A stretch of 64,000 nt of DNA from assembly GCF_042677145.1 (NCBI RefSeq), contig NZ_JBHTIT010000001.1, positions 1,240,001-1,304,000 on the forward strand, in the 5' to 3' direction. How positions within the stretch are numbered: position 1 is the first letter of the stretch; the number at the start of each line of letters is the position of its first letter. Of the stretch, positions 27,004 to 34,864 are shown piece by piece. The notes under the pieces were generated by a model. That model had not been told where the DNA came from and made no database searches. It saw only the letters and a program-made list of their open reading frames with translations. The stretch is from Perlucidibaca wandonensis. Lineage in GTDB: Bacteria; Pseudomonadota; Gammaproteobacteria; Pseudomonadales; Moraxellaceae. A program made the position numbers and the translations under genes.

Positions 27004-27510
27004 TTATAGCTGTGAATGCTCGCTTTTTTTCTTTTGTTCTTGCTCTTTGTTTGATTGAGCCTTATACGATTTCCAAAGATCTTTATTGCTGTAGTTCATT
27101 TCCATTTGGAAACTCATGTGCGGTGCATCAAGAGTAATTTCTGTGTTGCCGTCTACCAGCTTTGCGGATTTGTTGCCCACAAATGGGATGTTTTTAGAAA
27201 CAAGCTGATACTTGTTGCTAAGGCCACTAAGAAGGCTGTCAAATTTACTTTTTGGCAAGGTGGTCAGAACAGCGAGCAATTTGCCATCAGTACTGAAAAT
27301 TACTGTGGCTTTTTGTAACCCATCGAAATCTATGCCCGATAGGTCATACATTTCACCGCCACTGTATTTATTGATGCCAGTTTTTTGAGCGCTATATTTC
27401 GCTTTGACATCCTTAATAGTTGCCTTTCCTATTTCCAGGCCGAATGGCGAAGGATCAGCTATTGCGACCATTGGCATAGACAGAAGGGCTGCGATTACGA
27501 TTTTCTTCAT
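27004..27510 (-). CDS. Periplasmic protein of unknown function (cassette)
   Basis: 168 residues. A signal peptide (M-K-K-I-V-I-A-A-L-L to A-I-A-D) is followed by a compact alpha/beta domain starting P-F-G-L-E-I-G-K-A-T, a phrase typical of small proteins that describe 'G...G.s..dv...l' repeats. The Lys/Gln-rich tail looks disordered. Shares its cassette with the membrane protein downstream. Confidence 0.65.
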   Translation of the reverse strand: MKKIVIAALLSMPMVAIADPSPFGLEIGKATIKDVKAKYSAQKTGINKYSGGEMYDLSGIDFDGLQKATVIFSTDGKLLAVLTTLPKSKFDSLLSGLSNKYQLVSKNIPFVGNKSAKLVDGNTEITLDAPHMSFQMEMNYSNKDLWKSYKAQSNKEQEQKKKSEHSQL

Positions 27511-27537
27511 TTTTCGTTTCTCCTGTCGTTTTTTTAA

Positions 27538-27597
27538 ACATAACGCTGAGCGAAGCGGCGGCTGAAAGCCGTCTGGCTTACGCGGTTGGTTATGTGT
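27538..27597 (-). repeat. attC site 6 of array 1
   Basis: CATAACGCTGAGCG to GGTTGGTTATGTG with a GGCGGCT-GAAA-GCCGTC stem. Carries the stop codon of the DJ-1/PfpI gene. Confidence 0.85.
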
Positions 27598-28174
27598 TTT
27601 TTGTCCATGCGAACTCCATCTGATGCGCCGTTTTCGCTGCCAACTCCTCGCTGTGCAAGCGACTCACCAAATGTAAGCTCATATCGATGCCAGCAGATAT
27701 CCCGCCTGAACTCACGATATTCCCCTCATCGACCCACCGGACACCGTCGACCACGTTGAGCCGGCTAAACATGTTCCGGAGATCCGGAATGTCCTCCCAG
27801 TGAGTGGTGACTTTGCAGGACAAGGACTGAACGGCTTGCGCGAGCAGAAAAACACCAGTGCAAACGGTAGCGATGAGTTTCACAGAGTGCGCCTGGCCCT
27901 TGATCCAATCGGTGACCACTTTATTTTCCATTTCAGTAGTGTGCACCCTGCCTGAAATTACCAGCACGTCCAGCAGCGGATGATCCTCAACAGAGTAATC
28001 GGGAAGGACTTTATAGCCGGCTCGGGCCGACACCACGGCATTGTGTTCGGCAATTAAAAATACCGTGAAGGCTTTGTTTCCGTCACACAAGCGCGAAGCG
28101 GTGGAAAACACTTCGAACGGCCCTGAAAAATCGAGCACTTCAGCCTCAGGGTAGATAAAAATGCCGATGTTCAA
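27590..28174 (-). CDS. DJ-1/PfpI-family protein (isocyanide hydratase-like)
   Basis: 194 residues, single domain. The nucleophile elbow is A-T-V-C-T-G-V-F, followed by T-T-H-W-E-D. The N-terminal G-I-F-I-Y-P-E-A-E-V-L-D-F-S-G-P-F-E-V-F is the usual opening of the GATase1-like proteins that include isocyanide hydratases and the sensor domains of GlxA-type AraC regulators. No DNA-binding domain is attached. A small hydrolase/lyase role is likely; substrate unknown. Confidence 0.82.
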   Translation of the reverse strand: MNIGIFIYPEAEVLDFSGPFEVFSTASRLCDGNKAFTVFLIAEHNAVVSARAGYKVLPDYSVEDHPLLDVLVISGRVHTTEMENKVVTDWIKGQAHSVKLIATVCTGVFLLAQAVQSLSCKVTTHWEDIPDLRNMFSRLNVVDGVRWVDEGNIVSSGGISAGIDMSLHLVSRLHSEELAAKTAHQMEFAWTKNT

Positions 28175-28190
28175 TCAATGCTCCTCAAAC

Positions 28191-28263
28191 ACATAACGCC
28201 GCGCTCTGCGGCAAGTTTGGAGCGCAGCGGAAAACTTGTCCGACAGCAGCGCCTTGTTAGGTG
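28191..28263 (-). repeat. attC site 5 of array 1
   Basis: CATAACGCCGCGCTC to GCGCCTTGTTAGGTG with long complementary arms (GCAAGTTTGGAGC region against AAAACTTGTC). Carries the reverse transcriptase stop codon. Confidence 0.87.
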
Positions 28264-29795
28264 ATTTTGGGTGGATTAAATACATCTAGATGCTCAATCA
28301 TTGTTATCTTCTTGGCTATTGTTTTACAGCCTACGAAAATTTTGTGCTCTTTACAGTCTTTAAATACGTTACCGCGATTGTTTAGAATTGATCGCGTAAT
28401 TGGATCTTTGTATTTAGGCTTGGTAGACAGAAATTTGTCCAGCCCATTACTTACAAGAAAGTAACTAATCCACGATATAAGGTATTTATTCCTCTCCTCT
28501 TCTTCGGAAAGAGTGATTAGGTAATCTTCGAGATATTCTACGATAGTGTCTTGATGGATAAACCCGAAATCGCTTCTTAGCACTCCCTCTAGAATTGCAA
28601 TTATTTTTGGAAACGCTTTAATTCGTAGGCTTCCTAGCATGATCAACATGCTAATAACCTTCTGCAAGTTAAAGTCACCGACCTTTATTTTTAGTTTTCC
28701 GCCCTTGTCGACAATATCCGCGAGAAATCGCTCAATAACACCAGTTCCTGTGCATTCTTTATCGATTCGGATTGTCGCTAAATACAGCTCCCGAAACTCT
28801 TTCCATGAGTATGACTTTTTCTTAACTGGGTGAACGGCATGATATTTAGACACCCACTCTCTAAACAACCCATCAGGAAGGAGTGAAATTGTCGTTTTTT
28901 CATCACTTAGCTCTAAGCTATATTCCTTTAGCGAAGCCTGAAGAAATTTGATAATTCTCTTTGAGTCAGATTCAGACTTGGTTAGTATCCGATAATCATC
29001 TTTGAACCTAACAGCTTCGCACTCCACCCCAGAGTCCCGAACCAATTTGGTAAAATTAACATCGACAGCTGAGGCAACAATCTCTGCGATCACATCTGAG
29101 ACTACTGGCCCAATCGGAACTCCATTAGTACAGCCATCATTGGCATTTTGAAATAAGCGATCTAAGCGGTTCCCGAGAAGCTTGTAGCTGTGCATGTTCG
29201 CGGGTTTACGGATGAATTTCTTTCCGTGTATTGCCCAAGCAATACTGTGAGTATAGATAGATGGGTAAAAGCTTTTTATGTCTGCCTTAACTATATATCT
29301 ATATTTATAAGCTTCAGAGGCAATATCGTCATCAATCATCCCAATAAATTCATAAATGAGCCTGCCGCTTCTAAGATACCCGACTCTTCCCGGATTTCGA
29401 GAGTCTATTGGTATTGGAAATGTGTAAGAAGTAACCTGACTGTTTTTGGGAACCATCTTTTCTACAATCGTTAGCCAATTTGTAGAAATGTGATAAGCAA
29501 TATCATTGTGAATCTCAGGATGAATTAATCCAAAGTTGCGATCAGTATATTCAGTTTTTGGAAAATGAACATTCAAGCACTCAGTCCTTGGCACTTTGTA
29601 CTTTTTACCTCCACCTGTAACTTTCGTGTAAACCTTTGGCTTGGCTGGTCTCTTATCAACGACAAAGCAAGGCGGAAGAACGTAACTCTCGGGGAAATAG
29701 CCTCTCTCACATAACCAATGGTACACATCTGTTTTTTTGAGTGAACGAGCAAGCCGCTTAGTCGCCTTTCTGTGTTCTTTTATTGAATTGCTCAA
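28257..29795 (-). CDS. Cassette-encoded reverse transcriptase, candidate anti-phage (DRT/Abi-like) enzyme
   Basis: 512 residues. RT motifs appear in order. Motif A is A-D-I-K-S-F-Y-P-S-I-Y with Asp172. Motif B is N-G-V-P-I-G-P-V-V-S-D at 224-234. Motif C is R-F-K-D-D with Asp266/Asp267, a variant of YxDD/FxDD. Motif D, E-Y-S-L-E-L-S-D-E-K-T, follows at about 291-301. The N-terminus has G-Y-F-P-E-S-Y-V-L-P-P-C-F, a phrase I associate with defence-type 'unknown group' RTs. The last 190 residues are all-helical with no maturase or integrase domain, which argues against group II intron, retron or DGR types. Alone in its cassette. The UG/DRT subclass is not assigned. Defence is inference from family type and neighbours. 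Confidence 0.85.
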   Translation of the reverse strand: MSNSIKEHRKATKRLARSLKKTDVYHWLCERGYFPESYVLPPCFVVDKRPAKPKVYTKVTGGGKKYKVPRTECLNVHFPKTEYTDRNFGLIHPEIHNDIAYHISTNWLTIVEKMVPKNSQVTSYTFPIPIDSRNPGRVGYLRSGRLIYEFIGMIDDDIASEAYKYRYIVKADIKSFYPSIYTHSIAWAIHGKKFIRKPANMHSYKLLGNRLDRLFQNANDGCTNGVPIGPVVSDVIAEIVASAVDVNFTKLVRDSGVECEAVRFKDDYRILTKSESDSKRIIKFLQASLKEYSLELSDEKTTISLLPDGLFREWVSKYHAVHPVKKKSYSWKEFRELYLATIRIDKECTGTGVIERFLADIVDKGGKLKIKVGDFNLQKVISMLIMLGSLRIKAFPKIIAILEGVLRSDFGFIHQDTIVEYLEDYLITLSEEEERNKYLISWISYFLVSNGLDKFLSTKPKYKDPITRSILNNRGNVFKDCKEHKIFVGCKTIAKKITMIEHLDVFNPPKIT

Positions 29796-29826
29796 TTACA
29801 GCTCCATTGCTTATTCTTAGCTTTCA

Positions 29827-29903
29827 CCTAACGCCCTACTCACGTGTCGGTTTGGAGCCGCGAAGCGGAGGAAAATCGGTCGCTGTGCAGCCGATTGTTA
29901 TAT
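29827..29903 (-). repeat. attC site 4 of array 1
   Basis: CCTAACGCCCTACTC to GCCGATTGTTATA, with inner arms GGAGCCGCG and CGGAGG. Carries the stop codon of the gene at 29898. Confidence 0.82.
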
Positions 29904-30575
29904 TTTTCCACCAACATAAAGTGAGGCCCATACCGCCGCCCCACCTAGGACCAAAATGAGTAGACGCTCGGAAAATACTATAAGCTTTTGTCTGTATGTA
30001 GACTTATATCTAAAATCATTGAAAACCAGATACTTCCGATATAAGTAGTTGCTCAGACTTGAGGCGGAATGCTGCGCGGTGCAACTACAATACTTCAGAT
30101 AAATCGAAAAGTGTTTTCTTATACACTGAGCTGTTATTTGAGATGGATTGTGATATTTCCCAATGATTATTTCATTTTCTTCAATTTTTCCTGCATCTGA
30201 CTGATAAGGACCCACGAACACAAAAACATCGCCAGATGGCCCTTGAGAGTACCAGAGCTGAGCATTTCGCTCAGAAGCAATTTTCAACGCTTTAGTTTCT
30301 GGATCGATCACGCTTATTCCTAGCAATCTGTGACCAGTAAAGATATGAGTAGAATTAATATGTTGAGAGCTTATCAGGTTAGATTTTCGTATGGGGTCAT
30401 TGTCTTTTGCCCTGCTGATATAGAGTCCGCCCAGTAGGTTCATGCTATCTTTATCAGATGTGACACTCTCAAATTCAGCTTGAATTCGCTCATCCATGAA
30501 ACGCCAATTAACGCGCCTAATCCACGCATTAATTGAGTCTCGTTTTATTATCTCTGCCGCTTCTTTCAGCTTCAT
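29898..30575 (-). CDS. Cassette protein with C-terminal membrane anchor
   Basis: 225 residues from the ATG at 30575; the frame upstream runs into an attC. Soluble for about 195 residues, with W-x-R-R-V-N-W near the start and several Cys/His (C-S-C-T-A-Q-H) near 170. It ends in one membrane helix (L-L-I-L-V-L-G-G-A-A-V-W). No family recognised. It sits between the reverse transcriptase and the OLD nuclease, so a membrane effector role is conceivable but unproven. Confidence 0.6.
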   Translation of the reverse strand: MKLKEAAEIIKRDSINAWIRRVNWRFMDERIQAEFESVTSDKDSMNLLGGLYISRAKDNDPIRKSNLISSQHINSTHIFTGHRLLGISVIDPETKALKIASERNAQLWYSQGPSGDVFVFVGPYQSDAGKIEENEIIIGKYHNPSQITAQCIRKHFSIYLKYCSCTAQHSASSLSNYLYRKYLVFNDFRYKSTYRQKLIVFSERLLILVLGGAAVWASLYVGGKI

Positions 30576-30591
30576 AGATGGCTCAAAAAAA

Positions 30592-30664
30592 TATAACGCC
30601 CGCACTTGCGGTTGGTTTGGATCCCAGCGGAAAACCAGTCCGACAACATGCGCTTGTTAAATTT
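30592..30664 (-). repeat. attC site 3 of array 1
   Basis: ATAACGCCCGCACTTG to CATGCGCTTGTTAAA with arms GGTTGGTTTGGATC and GGAAAACCAGTCC. Same layout as the site at 28191. Confidence 0.85.
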
Positions 30665-32420
30665 ACGTACTTAACCATTGCACTAAATCTGTCAATGTAT
30701 TCGGTTCTGGACAGGTAGTTTGCAACCCATTTGTATCAACTAAAGCTTTGAACTGGGCCCATGCTAACTCATCTTTGCTCGTTGTACCTATATGAGCCTC
30801 AATTGCACCTTTAGTCCAAACCCAAATACATTTAGCTTTCAACCGATTATGAAGATTCTCAATATGTATTACAGCATCCGGTTCGTTGGCAAAAATTTCG
30901 AAAGCTTTAGCCGCTTTAACAACTCCGTTCTTCGGCAATCCATTGGTATGCAATGTGATTAGACCTTGCTGCTCTAACCGCTGAAGAATTAATTTGGATG
31001 CGTTGATGTCAGGATCGTTTGTTTGTAGGAATCCATCGGAAACCGCGCCTGTATAGGCATAATCTAAATCTACAATAGCTTTAGCTGGGAGATCCATTGC
31101 ACCAAGAATTTCTAATGACTTCCTTGTATCTCTAACTCCACTCTGCGCTACAAGGGCTAGTTTTTCTTGACCTAGTGTTTTACCTGAGATGCGTTCAAAA
31201 ATGTAAGGCAGTAGGCGTAGTTCAGTTTTACCTTCAGTTAAAATAACCTGCTCTGAAAATAACACTTGCGTGGAGTGGGATAGACTAAATAGCTGTTCCA
31301 TCTGATGCGTAGAATCTGGAACAATCATCTGTATTGCATCAGACAGGCGAGTTCTGGCATATGTTCCTCGTTGGTTACACTTACGAATTAATAGTGAGGA
31401 TTTCGCTTGCTCTGAAGTAACCATCTGTGCGGAGTGTGTAGATAATACTACTTGGTAACCGTTTTGAGATAAAGCGAGTAAAGCTTGTCTTATTTGCTCA
31501 ACAGCGAAAGGATGAAGGTATAGCTCCGGCTCATCAATTAATAGCAGCGTAGTAGAGAGATTCGCTCCAGCACCTCGCTTAACCTCAGCAAGATGCTGAA
31601 TGAGAGCCATTTGAATAGAGCGCTGTGCCCCATGCCCATATGAGGAAAAATCACGACCTTGATTTTGGTTCTCATAAACTTTAATAGACCCAGATTTGAT
31701 CAATTCATCAAATGTTGGGGTATCAAAATGAAGCTTAAGACTCATTCCTGGAAATAAATCATCAATTTTTTGATTAACGTTTTGATCGATTACAGCAAGC
31801 TCTCCAAACCTCATGTCACCATCGCTAGATATTCTTCTGCTAACTTCACTAAGGTGACCTGCCAGCTCAGTTCCATGAGCTGTTTTTACTGGCTCTAGAA
31901 ACTCCGACAACAGTTTCCCTATCGTCGTCGTACTCTTAGCTTTGGAGGCATCCTCTGCAGCATTTTCCATCGCTCCAATTCTAATTGGCTCAGGTAAAAG
32001 GCTTTTCAGCGCATTATCAATTCCATTTGGGTTAGGAACCCAATCCTGCGCGGCCTCATTCCAAACAGAAATATTAATCGTTGCAACTTTGGCATTAGGC
32101 GTAGTTTGAACTCTTCGAACTCTTAACTTTCCATCGGAAATATAGTTTACTATCGATGAGCGATGGTTTTCCGCCATTTGATCTAGAATATCTTGCGATA
32201 TGCCATCAATGATACCTTCGACCTCAACAGAAGAAGCAGGATTAAAAAAATCCTTTGTATCGAGGCTTGTTTTTCTCAAAAGCCATTGGATTGCAGTTAA
32301 TGCGTTTGACTTTCCAGCATTGTTATATCCAATCAAAGGAGTATATCCAGAAAGTTTCAAATCAGCATCAATGCATGACCTAAAGTTTTTTATTCTTACC
32401 TCTGATAATTTATGGGACAA
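30663..32420 (-). CDS. OLD-family ATP-dependent nuclease (ABC ATPase + TOPRIM)
   Basis: 585 residues, TTG start with GGAGAG five bases upstream. The ABC-type ATPase has Walker A G-Y-N-N-A-G-K-S at 31-38 and a D-loop/Walker B L-L-L-I-D-E-P-E-L-Y-L-H-P near 295. The OLD TOPRIM domain begins at V-I-L-T-E-G-K-T-E near 395, with I-V-D-L-D-Y-A as the metal-binding pair. Class 1 OLD proteins of this layout are nucleases; P2 Old and Gabija GajA are relatives with anti-phage roles. No UvrD-like gajB gene is adjacent, so Gabija is not claimed. Single-gene cassette. Confidence 0.87.
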   Translation of the reverse strand: MSHKLSEVRIKNFRSCIDADLKLSGYTPLIGYNNAGKSNALTAIQWLLRKTSLDTKDFFNPASSVEVEGIIDGISQDILDQMAENHRSSIVNYISDGKLRVRRVQTTPNAKVATINISVWNEAAQDWVPNPNGIDNALKSLLPEPIRIGAMENAAEDASKAKSTTTIGKLLSEFLEPVKTAHGTELAGHLSEVSRRISSDGDMRFGELAVIDQNVNQKIDDLFPGMSLKLHFDTPTFDELIKSGSIKVYENQNQGRDFSSYGHGAQRSIQMALIQHLAEVKRGAGANLSTTLLLIDEPELYLHPFAVEQIRQALLALSQNGYQVVLSTHSAQMVTSEQAKSSLLIRKCNQRGTYARTRLSDAIQMIVPDSTHQMEQLFSLSHSTQVLFSEQVILTEGKTELRLLPYIFERISGKTLGQEKLALVAQSGVRDTRKSLEILGAMDLPAKAIVDLDYAYTGAVSDGFLQTNDPDINASKLILQRLEQQGLITLHTNGLPKNGVVKAAKAFEIFANEPDAVIHIENLHNRLKAKCIWVWTKGAIEAHIGTTSKDELAWAQFKALVDTNGLQTTCPEPNTLTDLVQWLST

Positions 32421-32456
32421 AAATCTCTCCTTGATTTCGATTCAGGCTATGGAAAT

Positions 32457-32562
32457 TTAACGCCCGGCTAACCGCGCAAATGTTTGATGGCGGCTTTGTT
32501 GCGCTTATTTGAAATAAAATGTGGCAGCGAATATTTTTCCGATTGAGCCGCTTGTTATGTGA
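32457..32562 (-). repeat. attC site 2 of array 1 (about 105 bp)
   Basis: TTTAACGCCCGGCTA to GAGCCGCTTGTTATGTG. The centre is AT-rich (GCGCTTATTTGAAATAAAATG), making it the longest attC in this array. Carries the stop codon of the HEPN-like gene. Confidence 0.8.
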
Positions 32563-33256
32563 AGTTTTTGGCATACTCCCTCAATTTATCTATATTTTCG
32601 ATTGGTTGATCGAAGTCTTTAGCCTCAAGAGTTTCAAGTTTGTGCACTGTAATATTTCTAAAGCTCTTAGTTTCTTGCCATAGCTCTTTAATAAGCCTTT
32701 CAGCCTTATAGAAAATTAGCGCTCCTGGCCGTTGATCGGGTAAATTAAGTGACTTAGCTCGATCTATTAACTCGTGTTCGAAAACACCCCACTTACCTAA
32801 AAACACACCTAATTTCTTTTGAATCTGGCTTTCTGATACCAAAATAAGCTCAACTTTAAATAGATTTTGAAATAAGGTTTTAGCCAAAGACAAGTATGTT
32901 TCAACTCTAGCAACTTCTACGGTTATTCCATTGCCCGAATGGTAGAGCTGATTCCTAATTCTGTGATACCACTCGATTTCATCAAGGCTAACACCGGTAA
33001 GCTTTTCACCTGCAAACTCTTCAAGTAAATCAAGCAAGGCAGGAAACGAGCTATTTGCTTCTTCAAGCTGTTTGCGCGAAGGCTTGCCGCCTTTTTCTTT
33101 GCGTCGAGGCAGCCCAAGATAAGTTTTAATCATTAGCTCAACCGCATTATCAATACTAATCATAGCGATTCGTCTATCAAAGTCACCGTCATGCGCAATA
33201 TGATCTACAGCGTGCTGAAGTAATTCTTTCGGTCCTTCTGACCAAGGTCCATCCAT
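32555..33256 (-). CDS. HEPN-like protein (cassette)
   Basis: 233 residues from the ATG at 33256, with AGAGG upstream. A mainly helical protein. Residues 12-50 resemble the start of a HEPN helix bundle (H-A-V-D-H-I ... I-S-I-D-N-A-V-E-L-M-I-K). R101-N-Q-L-Y-H106 fits the R-x4-H nuclease motif of active HEPN ribonucleases and is followed by a helix as expected. The C-terminal 100 residues are unassigned. HEPN RNases act in toxin and defence systems; the assignment rests on motif and helix pattern only. Confidence 0.55.
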   Translation of the reverse strand: MDGPWSEGPKELLQHAVDHIAHDGDFDRRIAMISIDNAVELMIKTYLGLPRRKEKGGKPSRKQLEEANSSFPALLDLLEEFAGEKLTGVSLDEIEWYHRIRNQLYHSGNGITVEVARVETYLSLAKTLFQNLFKVELILVSESQIQKKLGVFLGKWGVFEHELIDRAKSLNLPDQRPGALIFYKAERLIKELWQETKSFRNITVHKLETLEAKDFDQPIENIDKLREYAKNFT

Positions 33257-33270
33257 CGTTTTACCTCTTA

Positions 33271-33333
33271 CACATAACGCCAAGCTAAGTGGCGTGCGTT
33301 AGCGCGTCCTTGCTTAAGCGTCTTGTTATGTGT
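33271..33333 (-). repeat. attC site 1 of array 1 (attI-proximal)
   Basis: CATAACGCCAAGCTAAG to AAGCGTCTTGTTATG with an internal GGCG/GCGC stem. Carries the stop codon of the first cassette gene. Same VCR-like layout as the sites at 27538 and 61199. Confidence 0.85.
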
Positions 33334-33784
33334 TTTTACGGACAACTGTTTGATTAACAATTCTTAAGTTTATTTTTTGCTTCCAAGTCATCTGCTTATC
33401 CGACAGCTTTCGCTTGCGACGAGTTTGCATTAAAAAGTGATACTCATTTTCGTAGATATAGCCGAGTTGATAAGCATGAAGTATAAGATCTTCGTTGGCA
33501 TTGGCTGAGTTATCGGATGCAATTCTCTTAAGACCAGCAAACAAATTACCTGTAGCAATTCCTATAAACTGATTAACACAGACATTTCCAACATGAGTTT
33601 TGTTACCGTTCAATTGGTTCTGAATATAACAAAGCTCCTTAATTGCTTGACCACAAGGACAGTTATCCCAATCTTCCTGAATTTCCACACCGACTAGTTT
33701 CCACTCATTTTTTGCTACATGAAAATTGTCGGAATTCGAAAGTGGGAGTATATGCTCGCTTAATCGCTCAAAATTATGTTGCAC
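33326..33784 (-). CDS. First cassette gene: small protein with Cys cluster
   Basis: 152 residues. The centre carries N-C-P-C-G-Q-A-I-K-E-L-C, then G-N-K-T-H-V-G-N-V-C, a Cx1CG...C...C pattern likely to bind zinc. The C-terminus is basic (T-R-R-K-R-K-L-S). It is the attI-proximal cassette, hence probably the last acquired and the best expressed from a Pc-type promoter. I recall the pattern from hypothetical integron cassette proteins but assign no function. Confidence 0.65.
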   Translation of the reverse strand: MQHNFERLSEHILPLSNSDNFHVAKNEWKLVGVEIQEDWDNCPCGQAIKELCYIQNQLNGNKTHVGNVCVNQFIGIATGNLFAGLKRIASDNSANANEDLILHAYQLGYIYENEYHFLMQTRRKRKLSDKQMTWKQKINLRIVNQTVVRKNT

Positions 33785-33815
33785 GGCCTTTCCTTAGTAC
33801 CTATATGACACATAA

Positions 33816-34076
33816 CTTAGTTTATACCGCAGGGTTGCGGCGTAATAATTTTGATCTGCTGCATAAGACAGGGTAGCGTGGGGAAAGTTCAAAGACATCA
33901 AAGCCTTGGGAACTTGAACACAGCATTCCTTGCCATCAAATACCGCACATCCTGTGTCGTAAAGCATGCCATGCCGTTTTGTAGGCGACAGTCTCGCTGC
34001 ATAACAAAATTGACTGGCGAAACTAGGAAACCGTGACTAGCTTTAACTACATGATTCCACAAGGAAGCGGAAAGTC
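33816..34076 (-). other. attI/Pc region, integron platform copy 1
   Basis: The sequence shared with 62170-62430 begins exactly at the C of AAC (minus strand G|TTA), the crossover position of integrase sites. On the cassette side of this point the two copies are unrelated. The 261 bp run to the intI start with no length change and about eight base differences by eye. An attI-side hairpin, CCGCA...TGCGG, lies at about 33828. The promoter for the cassettes is expected here but not pinned down. Confidence 0.8.
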
Positions 34077-34580
34077 ATGTCATCAGCAGCCCCAGAAAAA
34101 GACCGCATCCCTGCCCCGCCATCATTGCTAGAGCAAGTGCTCCGCCGCGTGCGCGCCAAGCATTTGAGTCGGCGTACTGAGCAGGCGTACACGCACTGGA
34201 TCAAGCGCTACATTCTCTTTCATCAGAAGCGACATCCAAGCGACATGGCCGCCGCCGAAGTTGAAGCCTTCTTATCTTGGCTAGACAAGATTGCCCGCGC
34301 TAAACCGCGTGTACGACGACCTGTTGTGCTGTCGCATCAGGAAGTAAGTGCCTTGCTGACACACATGCATGGAGTCACGGGTCTCATGGCTCGTTTAATC
34401 TATGGCGCTGGCAGGCGCCTCATGGGTGGCTACGATATTCGCACGGTACAGGAGCTGCTGGGCCACACCGATGTGTCCACCACCATGATCTATACGCATG
34501 TGCTGAACCAAGATGGTCGCGGGGTTATTAGTCCATTGGACAGCTGCGTTGGGCAGGCTACCGCCACTCAGTTGTCGTAG
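34077..34580 (+). pseudogene. intI: Integron integrase IntI, copy 1, internally deleted
   Basis: The 167-codon open frame starts normally and shows the N-terminal SAM-like domain (L-S-R-R-T-E-Q-A-Y-T-H-W-I). IntI proteins have about 320 residues. About 30 residues are missing after F-L-S-W-L. The second gap jumps from L-I-Y-G-A-G-R-R to L-M-G-G-Y-D-I-R-T-V-Q. That gap removes the IntI-specific insertion and the H-T-L-R-H box (catalytic His/Arg), while L-L-G-H-T-D-V and the Tyr of T-T-M-I-Y-T-H-V remain. It should be catalytically dead although in frame. Divergent from array 1, as in a normal integron. Confidence 0.9.
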
Positions 34581-34833
34581 TGCAATGAGAGCGGCCCATC
34601 CTTGGAGTCATTGCGAAGAGGTTGGTTGGCACATCCTAGCCAGTACACTGACGAAGGTGGTGTGCGGCCGCATTCCCTGCGAAAGCTACAGCTAGTTTCT
34701 ACCAAACAGCCCTTCATTTTGGCAAGCAGAATTTCTATGCCTCCAAATGACATCATGAACGCTCAGATTCAAGCAAGCAGCCCCATGGTGGGAAAAACGG
34801 TGGGATTTGAAAAAAACACGGTTTCCAGAAACG

Positions 34834-34862
34834 CTGAAGCCCGCTTACTAGGCGGGCTTCAG
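34834..34862. terminator. Hairpin copied from the tRNA-Ser terminator
   Basis: An 11-bp perfect stem, CTGAAGCCCGC / GCGGGCTTCAG, with loop TTACTAG. The counterpart behind the intact tRNA-Ser (62974-63002) has A-T where this copy has G-C, on both sides of the stem, so pairing is conserved. Confidence 0.7.
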
Positions 34863-34864
34863 GC

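Noticed and set aside
30663..32420. Gabija defence system
   Set aside because: The OLD-type GajA-like gene is present but no UvrD-like GajB gene is adjacent.
23599..33333. CRISPR array suggested by regularly spaced repeats
   Set aside because: The repeats are 60-105 bp apart from gene-sized spacers, have attC core bases and overlap stop codons. No direct 25-40-bp repeat series exists.
33851..34036. 61-residue open frame in the attI region, with a near-identical twin at 62205-62390
   Set aside because: Its conservation follows from the duplicated DNA. The few base changes often alter residues, and no ribosome site is seen.
34077..34580. Reading the 167-residue frame as a complete small tyrosine recombinase
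   Set aside because: It aligns with both ends of IntI but two internal blocks, including the H-x-x-R box, are missing. It is a deleted integrase.
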